NCBI RefSeq assembly: GCF_019649055.1
Contig: NW_026570271.1
Span: forward strand, 620,001-684,000
Direction: 5' to 3'
Source of the DNA: Paramacrobiotus metropolitanus
Lineage: Eukaryota; Tardigrada; Eutardigrada; Parachela; Macrobiotidae
DNA length: 64,000 bases
Shown here: one piece after another, positions 1 to 11,728 of the stretch
Position numbering within the stretch: position 1 is the stretch's first letter
Layout: each line of letters opens with the position of its first letter
Translations under genes and position numbers: made by a program
Notes under the pieces: generated by a model
What the model saw: only the letters and a program-made list of their open reading frames with translations
The model's database searches: none
Told to the model about the DNA's origin: nothing

Positions 1-1
1 T

Positions 2-568
2 AAGAACGGTTTATTTTCCATTGGTCAGGAAGATTTTAAAGGATTAGACAGTTTAGAAGATCTTGACCTATCCGGTAACAGCCTCACCCTGATCGCGCCC
101 AAATCCTTCGACATGTTGGGAAACCTACGCGGGCTCTTTTTACACGACAACGCCCTGACAAAAAGCTCCGGCCCGGTAGCCGTCATTACACCCGGTGAAT
201 GTCGTAAACTGACGCATTTCAGCATGGCCAACATCCCCTATGATTGCCTGGACACGGAGGTGTTTGTCCGCTTCCCCGGGCTAAAGTGGGTGTACTTAAA
301 TAATTCGGTTCCGCTGTTTGCCGATATGGATCCGCGGCTGAGTATGCTGCAGCAGATGCAGCGGACACCGTTACATCCCTGGGCAAGACTGCGAATGTGC
401 GACAGCGGCACATTCAATCCACGTTGGAATATGGAGACGGCCTTTGTGAAAGTGGTGGTCAATGATGTCAGGCATTCGGTGTATCAAGATTTGTATTTGC
501 TATTTAATACGTGCTTTCAACGACACAGTCGGCAAATACGGAATATCGTGGAAAAGTTGTTGTGTTAA
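2..568 (+). CDS. LRR protein, 3' end only (5' part outside window)
   Basis: This is the open last exon of a leucine-rich-repeat protein that begins before the window. The frame is open from base 2 to the TAA at 566-568. The visible protein has LRR motifs such as SLEDLDLSGNSL and a cysteine-containing C-terminal cap (RMCD, then NTCFQR). It aligns end to end with the last exon of the complete LRR gene at 4974-7970: the shared blocks GLDSLEDLD, NLRGLFLHDN, FVRFPGL, PLHPWA and VYQDLY occur in the same order and spacing. The two are tandem paralogues. No membrane segment is visible, so a secreted or peripheral extracellular protein is likely. The ligand is unknown. Confidence 0.85.
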   Translation, partial: KNGLFSIGQEDFKGLDSLEDLDLSGNSLTLIAPKSFDMLGNLRGLFLHDNALTKSSGPVAVITPGECRKLTHFSMANIPYDCLDTEVFVRFPGLKWVYLNNSVPLFADMDPRLSMLQQMQRTPLHPWARLRMCDSGTFNPRWNMETAFVKVVVNDVRHSVYQDLYLLFNTCFQRHSRQIRNIVEKLLC

Positions 569-1459
569 TGTGGTAAGAATATAATAAAATTTAATTGTCC
601 CCCACAGTTAATCAACGTTAATTCACCGCGTTGCAATAGTCTTTTTAAAGTGCTGAAAATATGTGCATTAACTGTGTACAATACAGTAAGTAAGCCTTTA
701 TATGCATGGATAATAAGGCAGACCATCCATTAGCTAGCAAATCTTGGAGAAGAAGTTTGGAGAAGATTAAACTACTAGTAAGAACGTAAGCTCTTTTCTG
801 TGGAAAAAGCAGAGGTATCCGTTTTCACTTTCCTTGATTACAGAACATTATAAGTCGCATTGTGCGCAATAGCTTTCAGTATAACTAATCCTGCTCCATA
901 CTACAATAATTATGGAAAAATTCCTTTTTATGACCCTCCATGCTCCTTCCGTGACTCCGTCACGTACTTCATTATAATTATTATCATTATTTGGGCAATT
1001 TCAAAACCCTTACTCAATAATTTAACAAGGATCATGTCAGGGGTAGAAGTACGGAAAATGCCGATATGCGCATTATGTAAACTGGTCAAAGTCGTTATGT
1101 TACGCGTAGGATTTCCTACCGTTTCATAACTTTCGCGGTCAATAGCACTGTACAGAGTCTGTACGTTCCGAAATTTTCCCGCAGTATCTCTGTGGCTGAG
1201 AACTTGAAACTCGTTATACAATCACTGTAAAAAACGGCGCCAATGCGTTTCACCGTGTTTATCTGCTTACTTATCGTACTTTAATTTTTTCTTAAGTGCT
1301 GCGGCAAACGTATCTGTACGTAGTTTGCCTTTTATGCTCAACAGGAAAGTGCTTTATTTGACATACGCAGTTCGTGATTCTCCATAATTTGATTCATCAC
1401 GTAACTATATTATTGTATTTATATATTATTTCATCACAGTATTATTACGATACTGCCCG
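569..1459. other. Intergenic, no supported gene
   Basis: This AT-rich stretch lies between the LRR gene tail and the lipocalin. It has a short ATT/ATC-rich run near 970-1000. The ORFs there run through simple sequence and look fortuitous. Confidence 0.5.
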
Positions 1460-3465
1460 ATGATCGCTATGATGGTGGATCGCGTCTATACACGTGCACA
1501 AGTAGCAATATTCGCAATATCGATCTTCCGTAAGTGGACAAAGTTTTAGTTTTGTTTTTATCAATTTTTATTTAGTTTTTTTACAACTCTTTATTTTTAT
1601 CACAATATCGTAAACGAAAGTTGCCTTATGCTGCGTAATCTGCCTATTTCACATAATTATCTATTTCTTGTTTCCGATTTCCTGACATTCTGAATTTTCG
1701 TTGCAGTTCCGTACGGCAGCTTCGCTCCGTACAACCATTCATATTCTCAGCAGGTTAACTACCACAAAACTCCCCACCGGAAGTGTGGCTTTCCCAATTC
1801 GATTCCCCCCTTGGAAGAACATAAACCAGAAGAAGTGAATAACTGATCCTTTGTATTCTAATATAACTCCACAAATTTACGATAAGATATCGTCAGATAT
1901 AAGTATATACATCCATACCATTTGCAAATTGGATACGTACAAACTGGATACGTATACTTAATTTACTGGAATAATTACAAATCCAATCTGGTAGTATAAA
2001 TTTTTTTATCGACTGTAAATGTGTTACTCGTTTTGTATACTAGGTACATGGAGCCTGGTATCTTTACCGGCAAATATCGCCGGGCGGGGGCACTAGCATC
2101 AATAGTGCATACATTGTGCACGGCATTAAAGCCACGGCTGTACCTTTGACCAACACTTTTGCCGAATATCAGTGGTTACCAAACTACCAATATTCCACAG
2201 AGGATGGAGGCACGACATGTCATTACGAGTTTTTTATTGGCATTGTGGGTCGGGATGGTAGTCAGATTGGAGCCGATTATATATCCGATACGAGCCCGGC
2301 CTATGCCCCGCGTGCGTTTAATTAAGGGAAGTGGCCCGGTACATGGTACCAAATTCGTGTACATGCACGAAATCTTTCACTTTCGCGCACTCCCAAACCC
2401 TTTTTTCTCTTGTTTTATGACATTCTGTAGTCAAATGATTTGTATACACAGGCCTGAAAACCGTTTGCGCGCGCAACATCCGGTTCGCGAGTTATGGCTG
2501 TTAGAAAATTCCAAAAAGTTTAAATGCATTCAGGTGTACCAAAAGTCTCATTATGGACCGATCTTTTTCAGATTTTGCACGTAAATGCAAAACGTTCTTC
2601 GTGGTTATGTGCATTTACGTGCAAAATCTGAAAAAGATCGGTCCATAATGAGACTTTTGGTACACCTGAAAGCATTTAAACTTTTGGGAATTTTCTTACA
2701 GCCATAACTCCCAAACCGGATGTTGCGCGCGCAAACGGTTTTCAGGCCTGTGTATACAAATCATTTGACTACAGATTGTCATAAAACAAGAGAAAAAAGG
2801 GTTTGGGAGTGCGCGAAAGTGAAAGATTTCGTGCATGTACACGAATTTGGTACCATGTACCGGGCCACTTCCCTTAAATAAACGTTATGATTTAGGCTAA
2901 TCATTTAGCTAATCAAATAAATGTTTATTATTCACACTGGCAAATAATTATGACATCACGATATGAGTTATGGTATAACAACGATGTCAGGTGGCGCGCA
3001 GCGGTGAACAGAAGGAACCTTTTTGCCTTTTATGCATCTTCTCGCAATACTACTTTACTCTAAACAAAAGGCAGCTCCTTGGCGCCACTATTTTTGTAGA
3101 TGTTCGTAATAATAATCTTTTGAATTACAGATCCATCTAGCCTTATGGCAATTGTGTACGATTATCGGCGATTCTCCATCGACTACGGATGCGCGGAACC
3201 CAATTTGTTGACTGGTATATGCGAATCCCCGGTAGTGTTTGTCAGCACCAGGGTACGCCACCACCAGTTGTCGCAACGAGAAAAAAACGAAATCGACCGG
3301 GTCGTCGATGCTGTTTTCGCACCGTACTGTCTCTCCGCCGACGATATCCCGTTGCAGATCCAAGACGATAGGCCGGATTGTAGTATACCGGATCCGCCGG
3401 ACTGTGCGCTCAAGGAACTGCAGATACTCGGCGCTCAGTTAGGAAACGACGGTTCCATTAGCTGA
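1460..3465 (+). CDS. Lipocalin-like secreted protein, four exons
   Basis: My model uses exons 1460-1529, 1707-1834, 2044-2311 and 3131-3465 (801 bases, 266 aa). All junctions are GT-AG and the phases agree (1, 0, 1). Exon 1 gives a signal-peptide-like start with hydrophobic core VAIFAISIF. Exon 2 has a CGFP cysteine ahead of the lipocalin signature HGAWYLY, which is split across the exon 2/3 border (G-x-W-Y). Exon 3 carries strand-like segments and a TCHYEFF cysteine. Exon 4 has YDYRRFSIDYGC, matching the DY..Y...YxC strand of ApoD-type lipocalins, then a helical stretch LSQREKNEIDRVVDAV and late cysteines. Lipocalins carry small hydrophobic ligands; the ligand here is unknown. Exon 1 is the least certain, and ATG 1469 or 1472 are alternative starts. 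The third intron contains the palindrome described separately. Confidence 0.72.
2315..2884. repeat. 570-base palindrome inside lipocalin intron 3
   Basis: The left arm (2315-2589) and right arm (2610-2884) are each about 275 bases and almost perfectly reverse-complementary, around a 20-base spacer. Outer ends read CGTTTAATTAAGGGAAGTGG and its near-complement. The left arm starts three bases after the intron donor at 2312. No transposase ORF and no clear target-site duplication are visible. It could be a foldback element or an inverted duplication. If spliced with the host intron it would make a long hairpin RNA. Confidence 0.9.
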
Positions 3466-4973
3466 CCTTCTCGCGCTTCTGCAGCTGCGTAAGCACGCCA
3501 TAAAAGCAAGTTGTGCTTGCTAATTTTGTACTTCATACTTCATAATATTTGTGAATTTCCTTAAATTGTATGCTTTTATTGTGGAAATAATTCTAATGAC
3601 GTGTAAGAAGCAATCGTCTACATGGCTGGTGACGTCAAAGGTCTATATATCCATAATTATCATACCTTTTTTGGTTTTCTACTCGCAATATACTTACTTC
3701 AGAAGTTGAAATAATATTGGAAGTATTGCATTTAACAATTATTATTGCGAAAACTGTAGTGTAGTGGGCACCACTCCAATAAAGCAATAAAGCAATAAAG
3801 CGCTTAATGTGCACTGCCCTCATCTTTACGCCCTCGATTCCTCGACAAGCATCAATAATAATACTTCAAGAATAGGCGCATGTTCCTCAGAAGCATACTC
3901 GTATAGCTTTGGAATGATAATTTCCGTTGCCGGAGATTTGTTTTGCGTCCAGATTAGTGAGATTACTACTGAATAAATGTACGAGTATGCGAGTTTTGAC
4001 GTTTGACACGCACACGCCGAAAAAACAGCAAGGTGCGATTCAAGCATTACGTACCACAGATTTATTTCATTATTTGATTTTTATGTCCGCGACTCCTTAT
4101 AAGCCGAACAAAAATAAATACCGTGTAAGCTGTCGGTTTATTTTTAATGAAGCAATATAACACAACAAACCAACGGTGGGCGTTTGCCAGTATTTCTGTT
4201 TCTAAACACCCTGCGGCAATATTGCGGGTTGCCTGATGGCTGCAGATGTGCAAGTTATTGTTCTAAGCGTTGTTTTTATTTTACTGGGACATCCGACGGT
4301 TCTAATATTGTTAAAGGTGTGACGTTCGGCTTTTGCGTCAACGAAGAAAAAGGCTGTTTCAGCGCTTCACAACTTTAATTATTTCGCACCTTTCCATATG
4401 TGATAACATATCGTAAGCAAATCATTACCACAAAAGAAGTGATTTCGTTATGGGGAATTTTAAAATCCAGCAATAATCGTGTTTTTTCTTGTATTCGCAA
4501 ACACATATGTGTACTCGTTGCCATATACACCAACTGAAAAACGACAAGAATTTTAATTTAAAGACATTTACATTTGTTATCTAAAATATATTTGTCCTCA
4601 TCATTATAACGAGAGATACACACATTCAACAGTCGCTGTGGTAACTGGTAAACGATACAAAGGGCGTGGCCGAAAAACTGAAAAAATTTTGAGTACAATT
4701 GTACAAGAATGGGACTTGAGTTCTGCATGAAATTATTACTATAAACGACGATATGACGCACCATGATGTGCGTGAGATGGCTACAGAAACTTCTGCAAAA
4801 TTATTACAGTAACGTGCTATTTCGCCTTTGGCGAAGTGTCAGTGTTCTCAAGGTGTTGTTGATATCAAAGTCGAAGCGGAAAAGTTAGAGAAATGTGTAT
4901 CTTTTTCAAAACGGATAATTTCCAGCTGACATTTATTGCTGTATACATCATACGTGATAGTGAGCACAATGCG
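3466..4973. other. Intergenic, one cysteine-rich ORF
   Basis: This gap separates the lipocalin from the LRR gene. On the + strand, a frame open to the TAA at 4376-4378 encodes a cysteine-rich stretch with seven cysteines (YCGLPDGCRCASYCSKRC, then two more). It lacks an ATG; an acceptor-like TTTGCCAG ends at 4190. It may be an exon of a small secreted peptide or chance. Confidence 0.3.
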
Positions 4974-7970
4974 ATGCCGCAAATAACAACATTTCTGCCG
5001 ATTTTCTTAACACAGCTGATACTTGTGCGGATAACGCACGCCACGTGCACACATCTTCCATCGGGACGATGTTTTGTCGACTGTACAGACGATGTGTATA
5101 AAGTCGTCTGTGAGAGCATCGACGGCAATCAGCTGCAGTATGATCTGCAGACGTTTGCTGGTTTAAATACGTCCTTCGAGCTGCATATCTGGAATTCACC
5201 GGGTATTGGACGTTTAGGCGCCACCAGCTTCGCCGATGTACACGATCAAATTGCTGTACTAGAACTGCAGAATCTAGAGAATTTGGAGTTGTTTCCGGAA
5301 GTGGCTGCTCTGATATCGCTCAAGGATCTGACGATAGGGAACTCACCGAAAGTCAGACAATTTCCCATCGAATTAATTCCTCTTAGCGGTAAAAAAAGCA
5401 TATCGTATGGAACTCGTACTAGATTAACTGCCAACTTTCCGGAACAAGTTCGTTAAACGCGAGGGTACATTCCCTGTAATGTAATGTAAGTTTTTCAGAA
5501 ATTAGGGTATGTTCAGTACTGCCTTTTAAAATAACAACACAGAAGTTATTTTGAATCTAGGTTCATAAAGCGCGACTATAGTTTATACTTACAACATTGT
5601 GAAATCTTTAAGCTATTATATTTTAGTGGAGTCCTTGAACTTCCATGCAACCGGCATCGAACTCTTCTACGCAGACTATACTAGCGGCAAACTCCTTCCA
5701 AAAGTCAGATACTTCCGGATTCACCAACAAGCCTTGACTTGTTCGGACCAGTTCTTTCTAACTTTTCCCAATTTGGAAAGCATAGAAATCATCGAGTGCC
5801 ATATCAACCTTGGCAATCTGGAGGATGCGGCATTACCCTTCTTTACGGCAAAACCGCTCCGAAAATTAGTCGTTACCAATAACACCTTCTCATCGTCGAT
5901 TGCAAATTTCCATCTTTATATTTTTGATCATATTGTCAGCAGTTTGGTGGTGCATGAGAGCAGTGATATCGAAATATCGGAGAATGCGTTTCCTATTGGG
6001 AAGAAAACTCTGCAGAAGTTTAATCAACTGTCAGCTATTAAGCGCTTATCATTACGCGGAAGTTACTTCGAGAATTATCAGACGCTGGAGAACCTATTTA
6101 AAGGCTTCAACGATCTAGAGTACCTGGATCTCGGACGGACCAATATCCCCATATACAAACTCGGCATTTTCAATGGTTTACCCAATTTACAAATTTTGCG
6201 GTTGGACGGCAATCACTTGCAAGATATCGAAGAACGAGATTTCTTTCAGGGACTGCAAGCAAACAATTTTTCGGTATTGGATGTATCGAACAATAATCTC
6301 CATGGACACATATATGGTTTTGAAAAGTGGGGGAAGAATTTAATGCATTACGATATGTCGGGCAACGATGTTACAAAATCCCTGTTTACCAAACGCGCAC
6401 AGTTTTTTCCCAAACTGCGATTTATGAGCGAAGCTCGTAACCGACGAATATTTACGAATTCATCCAGCTTTACCGAGATGAAGCAGCTGGACGTTCTGGA
6501 CTTTAGCTGCAACCGTTTCATGAATATCACCAGAGATTTTTTCAACAGACTACCGCCTACGTTGCGGATGTACAATATGTCGTTCTGCGAGCGAAAGTTA
6601 ACGGACCGTGTAATAGTGGCGGAGGATGCGTTTGTCGGGTTTCCGACCATCAAAGAGCTATACTTTGACCGTGCATTCCTGCGGACGAATTTCTTTACGA
6701 AACTTCAGGTACGCTAAAATATAGACTCTCTGAAAGTTGTGGTAAATGAGGTTAGCGTAATTCTGTTCCAACACAATCCAGCGTTCTCACCCGAGCAATT
6801 TAATGTCAATATACGTATTAATTTTTATTATAAAGGTGCAACTGCGGTTTGTTCTTAGCTTGTTCTGGGCACTCTAGACATTCCTGCAAGTTGCAGCAAC
6901 TGTATTAGTAATTTAGGGCAGTATATCTTTCCGCAACTATAGTTGAATAAGGCGCCGTTAAGCGATTGTGCACATAAAAATTGGACGAATTTAAGGGTTA
7001 CTGCCAATAATGCAAATGGCGCTTAAGCCGATTTTTGAATGAAAACGAAAAAGAGCTCCATTTCTTGTGACCACCAGACTCACCAAAGTGTGCGTCTGCT
7101 TTGCCAGTGAAGATTTAGTCAGCTGGTTTAATGCTCTGGTGGTCAAACAAAACGAGAATAATATGTTTTATGATTGCGTCGTAACAAACTTTTTACTTAT
7201 AGAAAATGCCACCCGAAAGTGCGGCCGCCCTCCTGGTTCTCCATATGGCGTACAATCACATCGCCTATCTTCACGGTAACGGCACCCACTTTAAACCCTT
7301 CATTAATTTGGAGTATCTTGATTTGGAAGCCAACCGCATGCAGTCCACCGGGGGCGCCGCCTTTTCCCCGCTGAAGCGACTGCGGCGCCTGAACCTAGCC
7401 AAAAACGGAATATTCTCCATCTCCGTGGACGATTTCAGGGGCTTGGATAGTCTGGAAGATTTAGACATTTCCGGTAACCAGTTACTGATGATCGCACCCG
7501 GCTCGTTCGATATGCTGTTGAACTTACGCGGATTGTTTCTGCACGATAACAGCTTCTCCCATAATTCCGGACCGTCGGCTGTCTTCGGCATCGGCAGGGG
7601 TCGTAACGTAACACACCTCAGCATCGGCAATTTGCCGTACCGCTGTCTGGAGGCAGAGGTGTTTGTCCGGTTTCCAGGGCTGCGATGGATTTACCTAAAC
7701 GAGTCGACTCCGCTGTTCGTGCACATGGATCCCGTTCTCGGTGTGCGGCAGCAGATGAAGAAGTTCCCGTTGCATCCCTGGGCGGAATTAAGAATGTGCG
7801 ACAGCTTTCGCTCCAGTACTAATGAATACGCGGCAGAAACGTTTTTAAAGGTCCAGGCTAGTGACCCTAAACATATGGTGTATCAAGATCTCTATATGCT
7901 TTTCAATCCGTGCTTTCAACGCCGGTTGAGAAGGATTAAGGAAAAAGTGGAAAATATTTTGTGCCAGTAA
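4974..7970 (+). CDS. Secreted LRR protein, three exons
   Basis: The model uses exons 4974-5388, 5627-6708 and 7203-7970 (2265 bases, 754 aa). Donors are GTAAAA and GTACGC, acceptors ATTTTAG and ACTTATAG, with phases 1 and 0. I chose ATG 4974 because it opens a signal peptide (PIFLTQLILV) just before the first cysteine cluster (CTHLPSGRCFVDC). Many LRR units follow, for example LEYLDLGRTNI, LQILRLDGNHL, FSVLDVSNNNL, LEYLDLEANRM and LEDLDISGNQL. A cysteine-bearing C-terminal cap ends in CQ. I see no membrane helix or GPI signal, so secretion is most likely. The last exon is a close paralogue of the partial gene at the window start. Confidence 0.85.
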
Positions 7971-9445
7971 CGTGTGATATACCGCTGTACAATGCCCATA
8001 AAAAAATCGCAAAGGCAAATTGTACTTTGAATGGAGACTTCTCTCGTGGGATTCCAGATCGCTTAATTACCATGTTGTGAGTAGCAACACGCTCATGTCT
8101 AAGCTGCAGCTGACTTTAAAACTTCAGGTAGTAGCGACACATTTACACTACATATCCGCTGTGCTCCTGACGGAGCACTACTACAATTCATTTTGTGCAC
8201 TGTGTGAGCTCACGTCTGCCTCTACACGGACTCAATCCCAATTTTGAATCCGCTCTTCTGTACAAAAAAATTAGCAGATACCCTTCCCAGTTCTACATGT
8301 GTTCAGATGCGGACCGCACTTGTGTTCAGCTACCTGGAAGGAATATGATCGTAACAATACTGATTTTAAAGTATGCCGCACTTACTTGTTCTCACTTACC
8401 TGAGTTACCTCACTTAATATTAAATTTTGCATCTCTACCTTATATAGTCTTCGTTATCCCAAATTTGAAGTTTCATTTAAAGAACAGTTTTGAAAACAAT
8501 ACTTCAAGCAACTGCATCGATTATTTGGCTTGAAAATAACGTGAAATACTTGCTCAAAATGTATTAAGAGTTATCAAATTTGAGATTGCTCAGATTTGTT
8601 TCACCTGTTAATTCTTCTCCTAGTGCAGTTTCAACGTTTTCGGGTGGGGAGAGTTACTTCGCTGACTACTGCTGAACTTTTGAAACCACCGTGACAAGAC
8701 TCAATTTTAACTCTGACGTTGTATAACTTAGATTTGGATACAACCGCTTCTCAAAGCAACGGAAAAAGATTCAGTTTGTAGTCCGAGCAGCGGTTTTTCT
8801 TTATGGGATGGGTTGGTTACCAGTGTCTGGTAATTAAAGTAAAAGGCGCAGAAGAACTTCTTGCACTTTTTTCGAATATACAAAACCATAATAACTTTTA
8901 ATTATCGATCAAATAATCACAGTGATGACCAGTGCTGTTCAAATTTTGGAAAATATATGTATTCAGCAGCTGCGTAATTATTCAGTGTATGTCAAAAATA
9001 ATAATTCTTGACGAATAACCCTGCTTGTTAGTAATTCCTAAACCTTTGCTAAAATAAGACATTCTGAGGTCACAGATCATTTTCTCTGAGAGAATTTTCC
9101 CACCGATATAAGCAGATAAGGATCACCACACTAGCCGGCGTTTCAGCTTTCTGTTGTGTCCGTTAAGTACATGGAGTTTGAGTTGAGCTATCAGTCTTCA
9201 CCCATCACCTTCCAGCAAACAGTAAAACACATAATGCCTTTTAAACGCGTTTTCACACTTTCTCCACTTACCCGCGGTTCCGCACTGTTACCGTAGCGTG
9301 CACAATATAGCTTAAAAAAGTAAATAGCGAGCTACTTTTGCGGTGTATGTACATGTACAAGGTATGTACATGTTAATTCATAGGTTTCTGCTAACGCACG
9401 TGCGGCTTTCCTGCACAATATTGGATACAGTAGCGTTGCATAATC
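7971..9445. other. Intergenic, no supported gene
   Basis: Nothing convincing was found between two LRR-family genes. Open frames near 8020-8530 have no family resemblance and no matched splice sites. A short direct repeat of GTATGTACATGT lies at about 9343-9372, near the next gene's start. Confidence 0.5.
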
Positions 9446-10726
9446 ATGAGCCAAATGACGTCTTTTGTTCTGATGCTCAGTATTAGCGGACTTCTGCACT
9501 ACTGTCTGGCATCCTCAGGTGAGATTTTCAGGTTAGTTTGCCGCAGTATGCATCAAAAAGCCTTCGCAGCTCTCACGTGCGGCAAATCAGAAGAGCTTGC
9601 AACAGCGCAGTGTGTGGATAAATATGTAGTTAAAGGTTATTTTGCCGTCCCTAGTGTCGCAAAATATTTAAAAAAACATGCTGCCACATTTTACCAAAGG
9701 TCTCAGCCACTTGGTAAAATGATCTTTTTTTACATTACAGCTAGCGATGCGCTGGAAACCGACTGCAATGTCCGACAACCCAGCTCCGCTGCTTACTCTT
9801 CCGTAAACACAGTATCGATTTCACTGACTTTTCCGTTACGTACGGATACCTTAACGTGGGAAGAATGCACAGCATACACCACAGCTCCCAAAAGTTTTCT
9901 GTGCAGTCCCGCACACTCATGTAACGGAACTGACAAAGATGACTTTCTCCCGCCACCAATGTCCATGACGTTTATCGAGCTAGCTTGTTCGTGGCACAAC
10001 CGTACGTTTATGGCGGCAGTGACAAACCAAGTGAAAACCATTAGCCCTAATCGAGCGGTGATCATGGAGCTGGACGAAAAGAACGACACAACGGATCCTG
10101 TTGACTCTAACGTCATCGAACCGGTTCGCCAGCAGTTAATTTCGTTGACGGTCCACCATTGCGTTACACAGACTGTTACATCGAAAATTTATAAAATCGG
10201 CAACTTTCCGTATTTAGTGCGGTTAGTCATGCAAGGTTGTTGGGGACTGATCATCCGGAAAAAGGATCTGGAGAATATGCAACAGCTGCGCATGGTCCAG
10301 TTCATTGCGGCGACAATTGAGTCCATGGAACCGTACACTTTCACCAATCTTCGGAATTTGCGGAGTTTACGCCTGGAAGACCAGTTGCGCTATCTGTTGA
10401 AGCAGAAAGGCAACCCAATCGATCAACTTTATTTGGACCGCTCTAAATTAATTGCAGACGAAGATGTTGAGCGAATCACAAGCCTTCACTGCAACTGTTC
10501 GTTAGCATGGTTCCGGAATTTTCTGCGAGCCAAGCCGTTTCTAACCGCGGAAAAACGAAAAGGAGAGGACTATATCGTTGGGAATTTCATATCGGACACG
10601 GTTTTCGTAGATGGGATCTATGGGTCTGTTCTGAATGTGGACTGTGCAAAAAAGGTGTCTATTCATAACGTAGATGCCGGTCCTCAGTTCTCATATAACA
10701 CGTCGTGCTATAATATAAAGTGCTAG
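9446..10726 (+). CDS. Short secreted LRR-type protein, paralogue A
   Basis: The model uses exons 9446-9518 and 9741-10726 (352 aa, phase 1 junction). Exon 1 encodes a signal peptide (MSQMTSFVLMLSISGLL...). The mature part has an N-terminal cysteine region with N-glycosylation motifs, a few LRR-like turns (LVRLVMQGC, LRNLRSLRLED) and an LRR C-terminal cap beginning LHCNCSLAWFRNF. No membrane helix follows, so it is probably secreted. The 222-base intron is a multiple of three with no in-frame stop, so the ORF reads straight through it. The splice is supported by the paralogue at 11729, where the same join lies in the same phase but the intron differs in length and sequence. Confidence 0.82.
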   Translation: MSQMTSFVLMLSISGLLHYCLASSGEIFRLVCRSMHQKAFAALTCGKSEELATAQCVDKYVVKGYFAVPSVAKYLKKHAATFYQRSQPLGKMIFFYITASDALETDCNVRQPSSAAYSSVNTVSISLTFPLRTDTLTWEECTAYTTAPKSFLCSPAHSCNGTDKDDFLPPPMSMTFIELACSWHNRTFMAAVTNQVKTISPNRAVIMELDEKNDTTDPVDSNVIEPVRQQLISLTVHHCVTQTVTSKIYKIGNFPYLVRLVMQGCWGLIIRKKDLENMQQLRMVQFIAATIESMEPYTFTNLRNLRSLRLEDQLRYLLKQKGNPIDQLYLDRSKLIADEDVERITSLHCNCSLAWFRNFLRAKPFLTAEKRKGEDYIVGNFISDTVFVDGIYGSVLNVDCAKKVSIHNVDAGPQFSYNTSCYNIKC

Positions 10727-11728
10727 TACACAAAAATATTTCTTTCTGTTTTAACCGAGTTGGGATGCATACAAAGTGCCGGGCGAGCATTGGTCGCAAA
10801 AGGCAAGAACGACTGCAGTACTCATGCTTGTACGAGCAGATATATCTGTATGTACGAGTATGTATCCAAATAACCAAAATAAATGGTATGGGCTGATGCT
10901 CAGCGATCGCATTAAAAATTCTCTTTTTACTTAAATTCAATTTAAATGCATAGCTCCCCTTCTACAAAAAGAAATTCCGCTTCTGCAACGACAATGCACG
11001 AACGGACGCTAGAATGCACTTCAATTTGCCGAATTAAGATTGGAAATAAATGGTCTCATAAAGAGGTAATTAAATAATTTAAATGCACGAGTATTATATG
11101 ACCCTAGTGAACCGGCAAGGCCACTAAGTGGTACAGCCACGTTCGGACCATCGTGTCCACTTCCAAATTGCGCGGGTTACACAAAAATCCATTTTAGCTT
11201 CCGGCAGTGCGATATGAACCGCGAAAAAACGCTTTGTAAATCTTGCCGTGCCCAAGTAAAACTTTTCACATATCTACAGTATACGTATATTGCGCGGCAT
11301 CGCATTCCTTTTCTATCCGCTCCGTCTTATTACATAAATGTTTAAACTGTTGTTGAAGAGATAAATTGCAATATTCATAACTATCGCGGTTTCAATTAGG
11401 TATTTTGATAATTCATGTATTCTCTACGATTATTAAGAAATGAATGCATAGCGAGAACTGCAAAGCCGCAAAACAGCTATGCTACTGATACAGTGAATAG
11501 TGATGCATAGGAGTATTTTGTATGATATGATATTATTATCGTGCTTGCAGTCGGATGAACCGCTGCAGGCATAACACTCCTTTAAAATTTTTGAGTCGTC
11601 TAACAGCTTTAATAATTGTTGTAATACTGCAAGAACGGAAAAATTGTTTCGCGTGTTGGCGTTTACAGTACACGGTGAATTTCTAATTCTCTCCTGCCAC
11701 GCACACGTTTATTGAAAACCGTTGTTAC
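10727..11728. other. Intergenic, no supported gene
   Basis: This is the spacer between the two short LRR paralogues. It is AT-rich and holds only incidental ORFs. I see no repeat or RNA gene. Confidence 0.5.

Noticed and set aside
970-1000. Possible CRISPR or regulatory array
   Set aside because: Only a short ATT-rich simple repeat; no spacer structure, and CRISPR is not expected in an animal genome.
2116-2325. Reading the lipocalin exon through to the TAA at 2323-2325 as the gene end
   Set aside because: The GTGCGT donor at 2312 joins in phase to the exon at 3131, which supplies the C-terminal lipocalin strand and cysteines.
2159-2584. 141-codon + strand ORF
   Set aside because: It overlaps the real lipocalin exon in another frame and then runs through the left arm of the palindrome.
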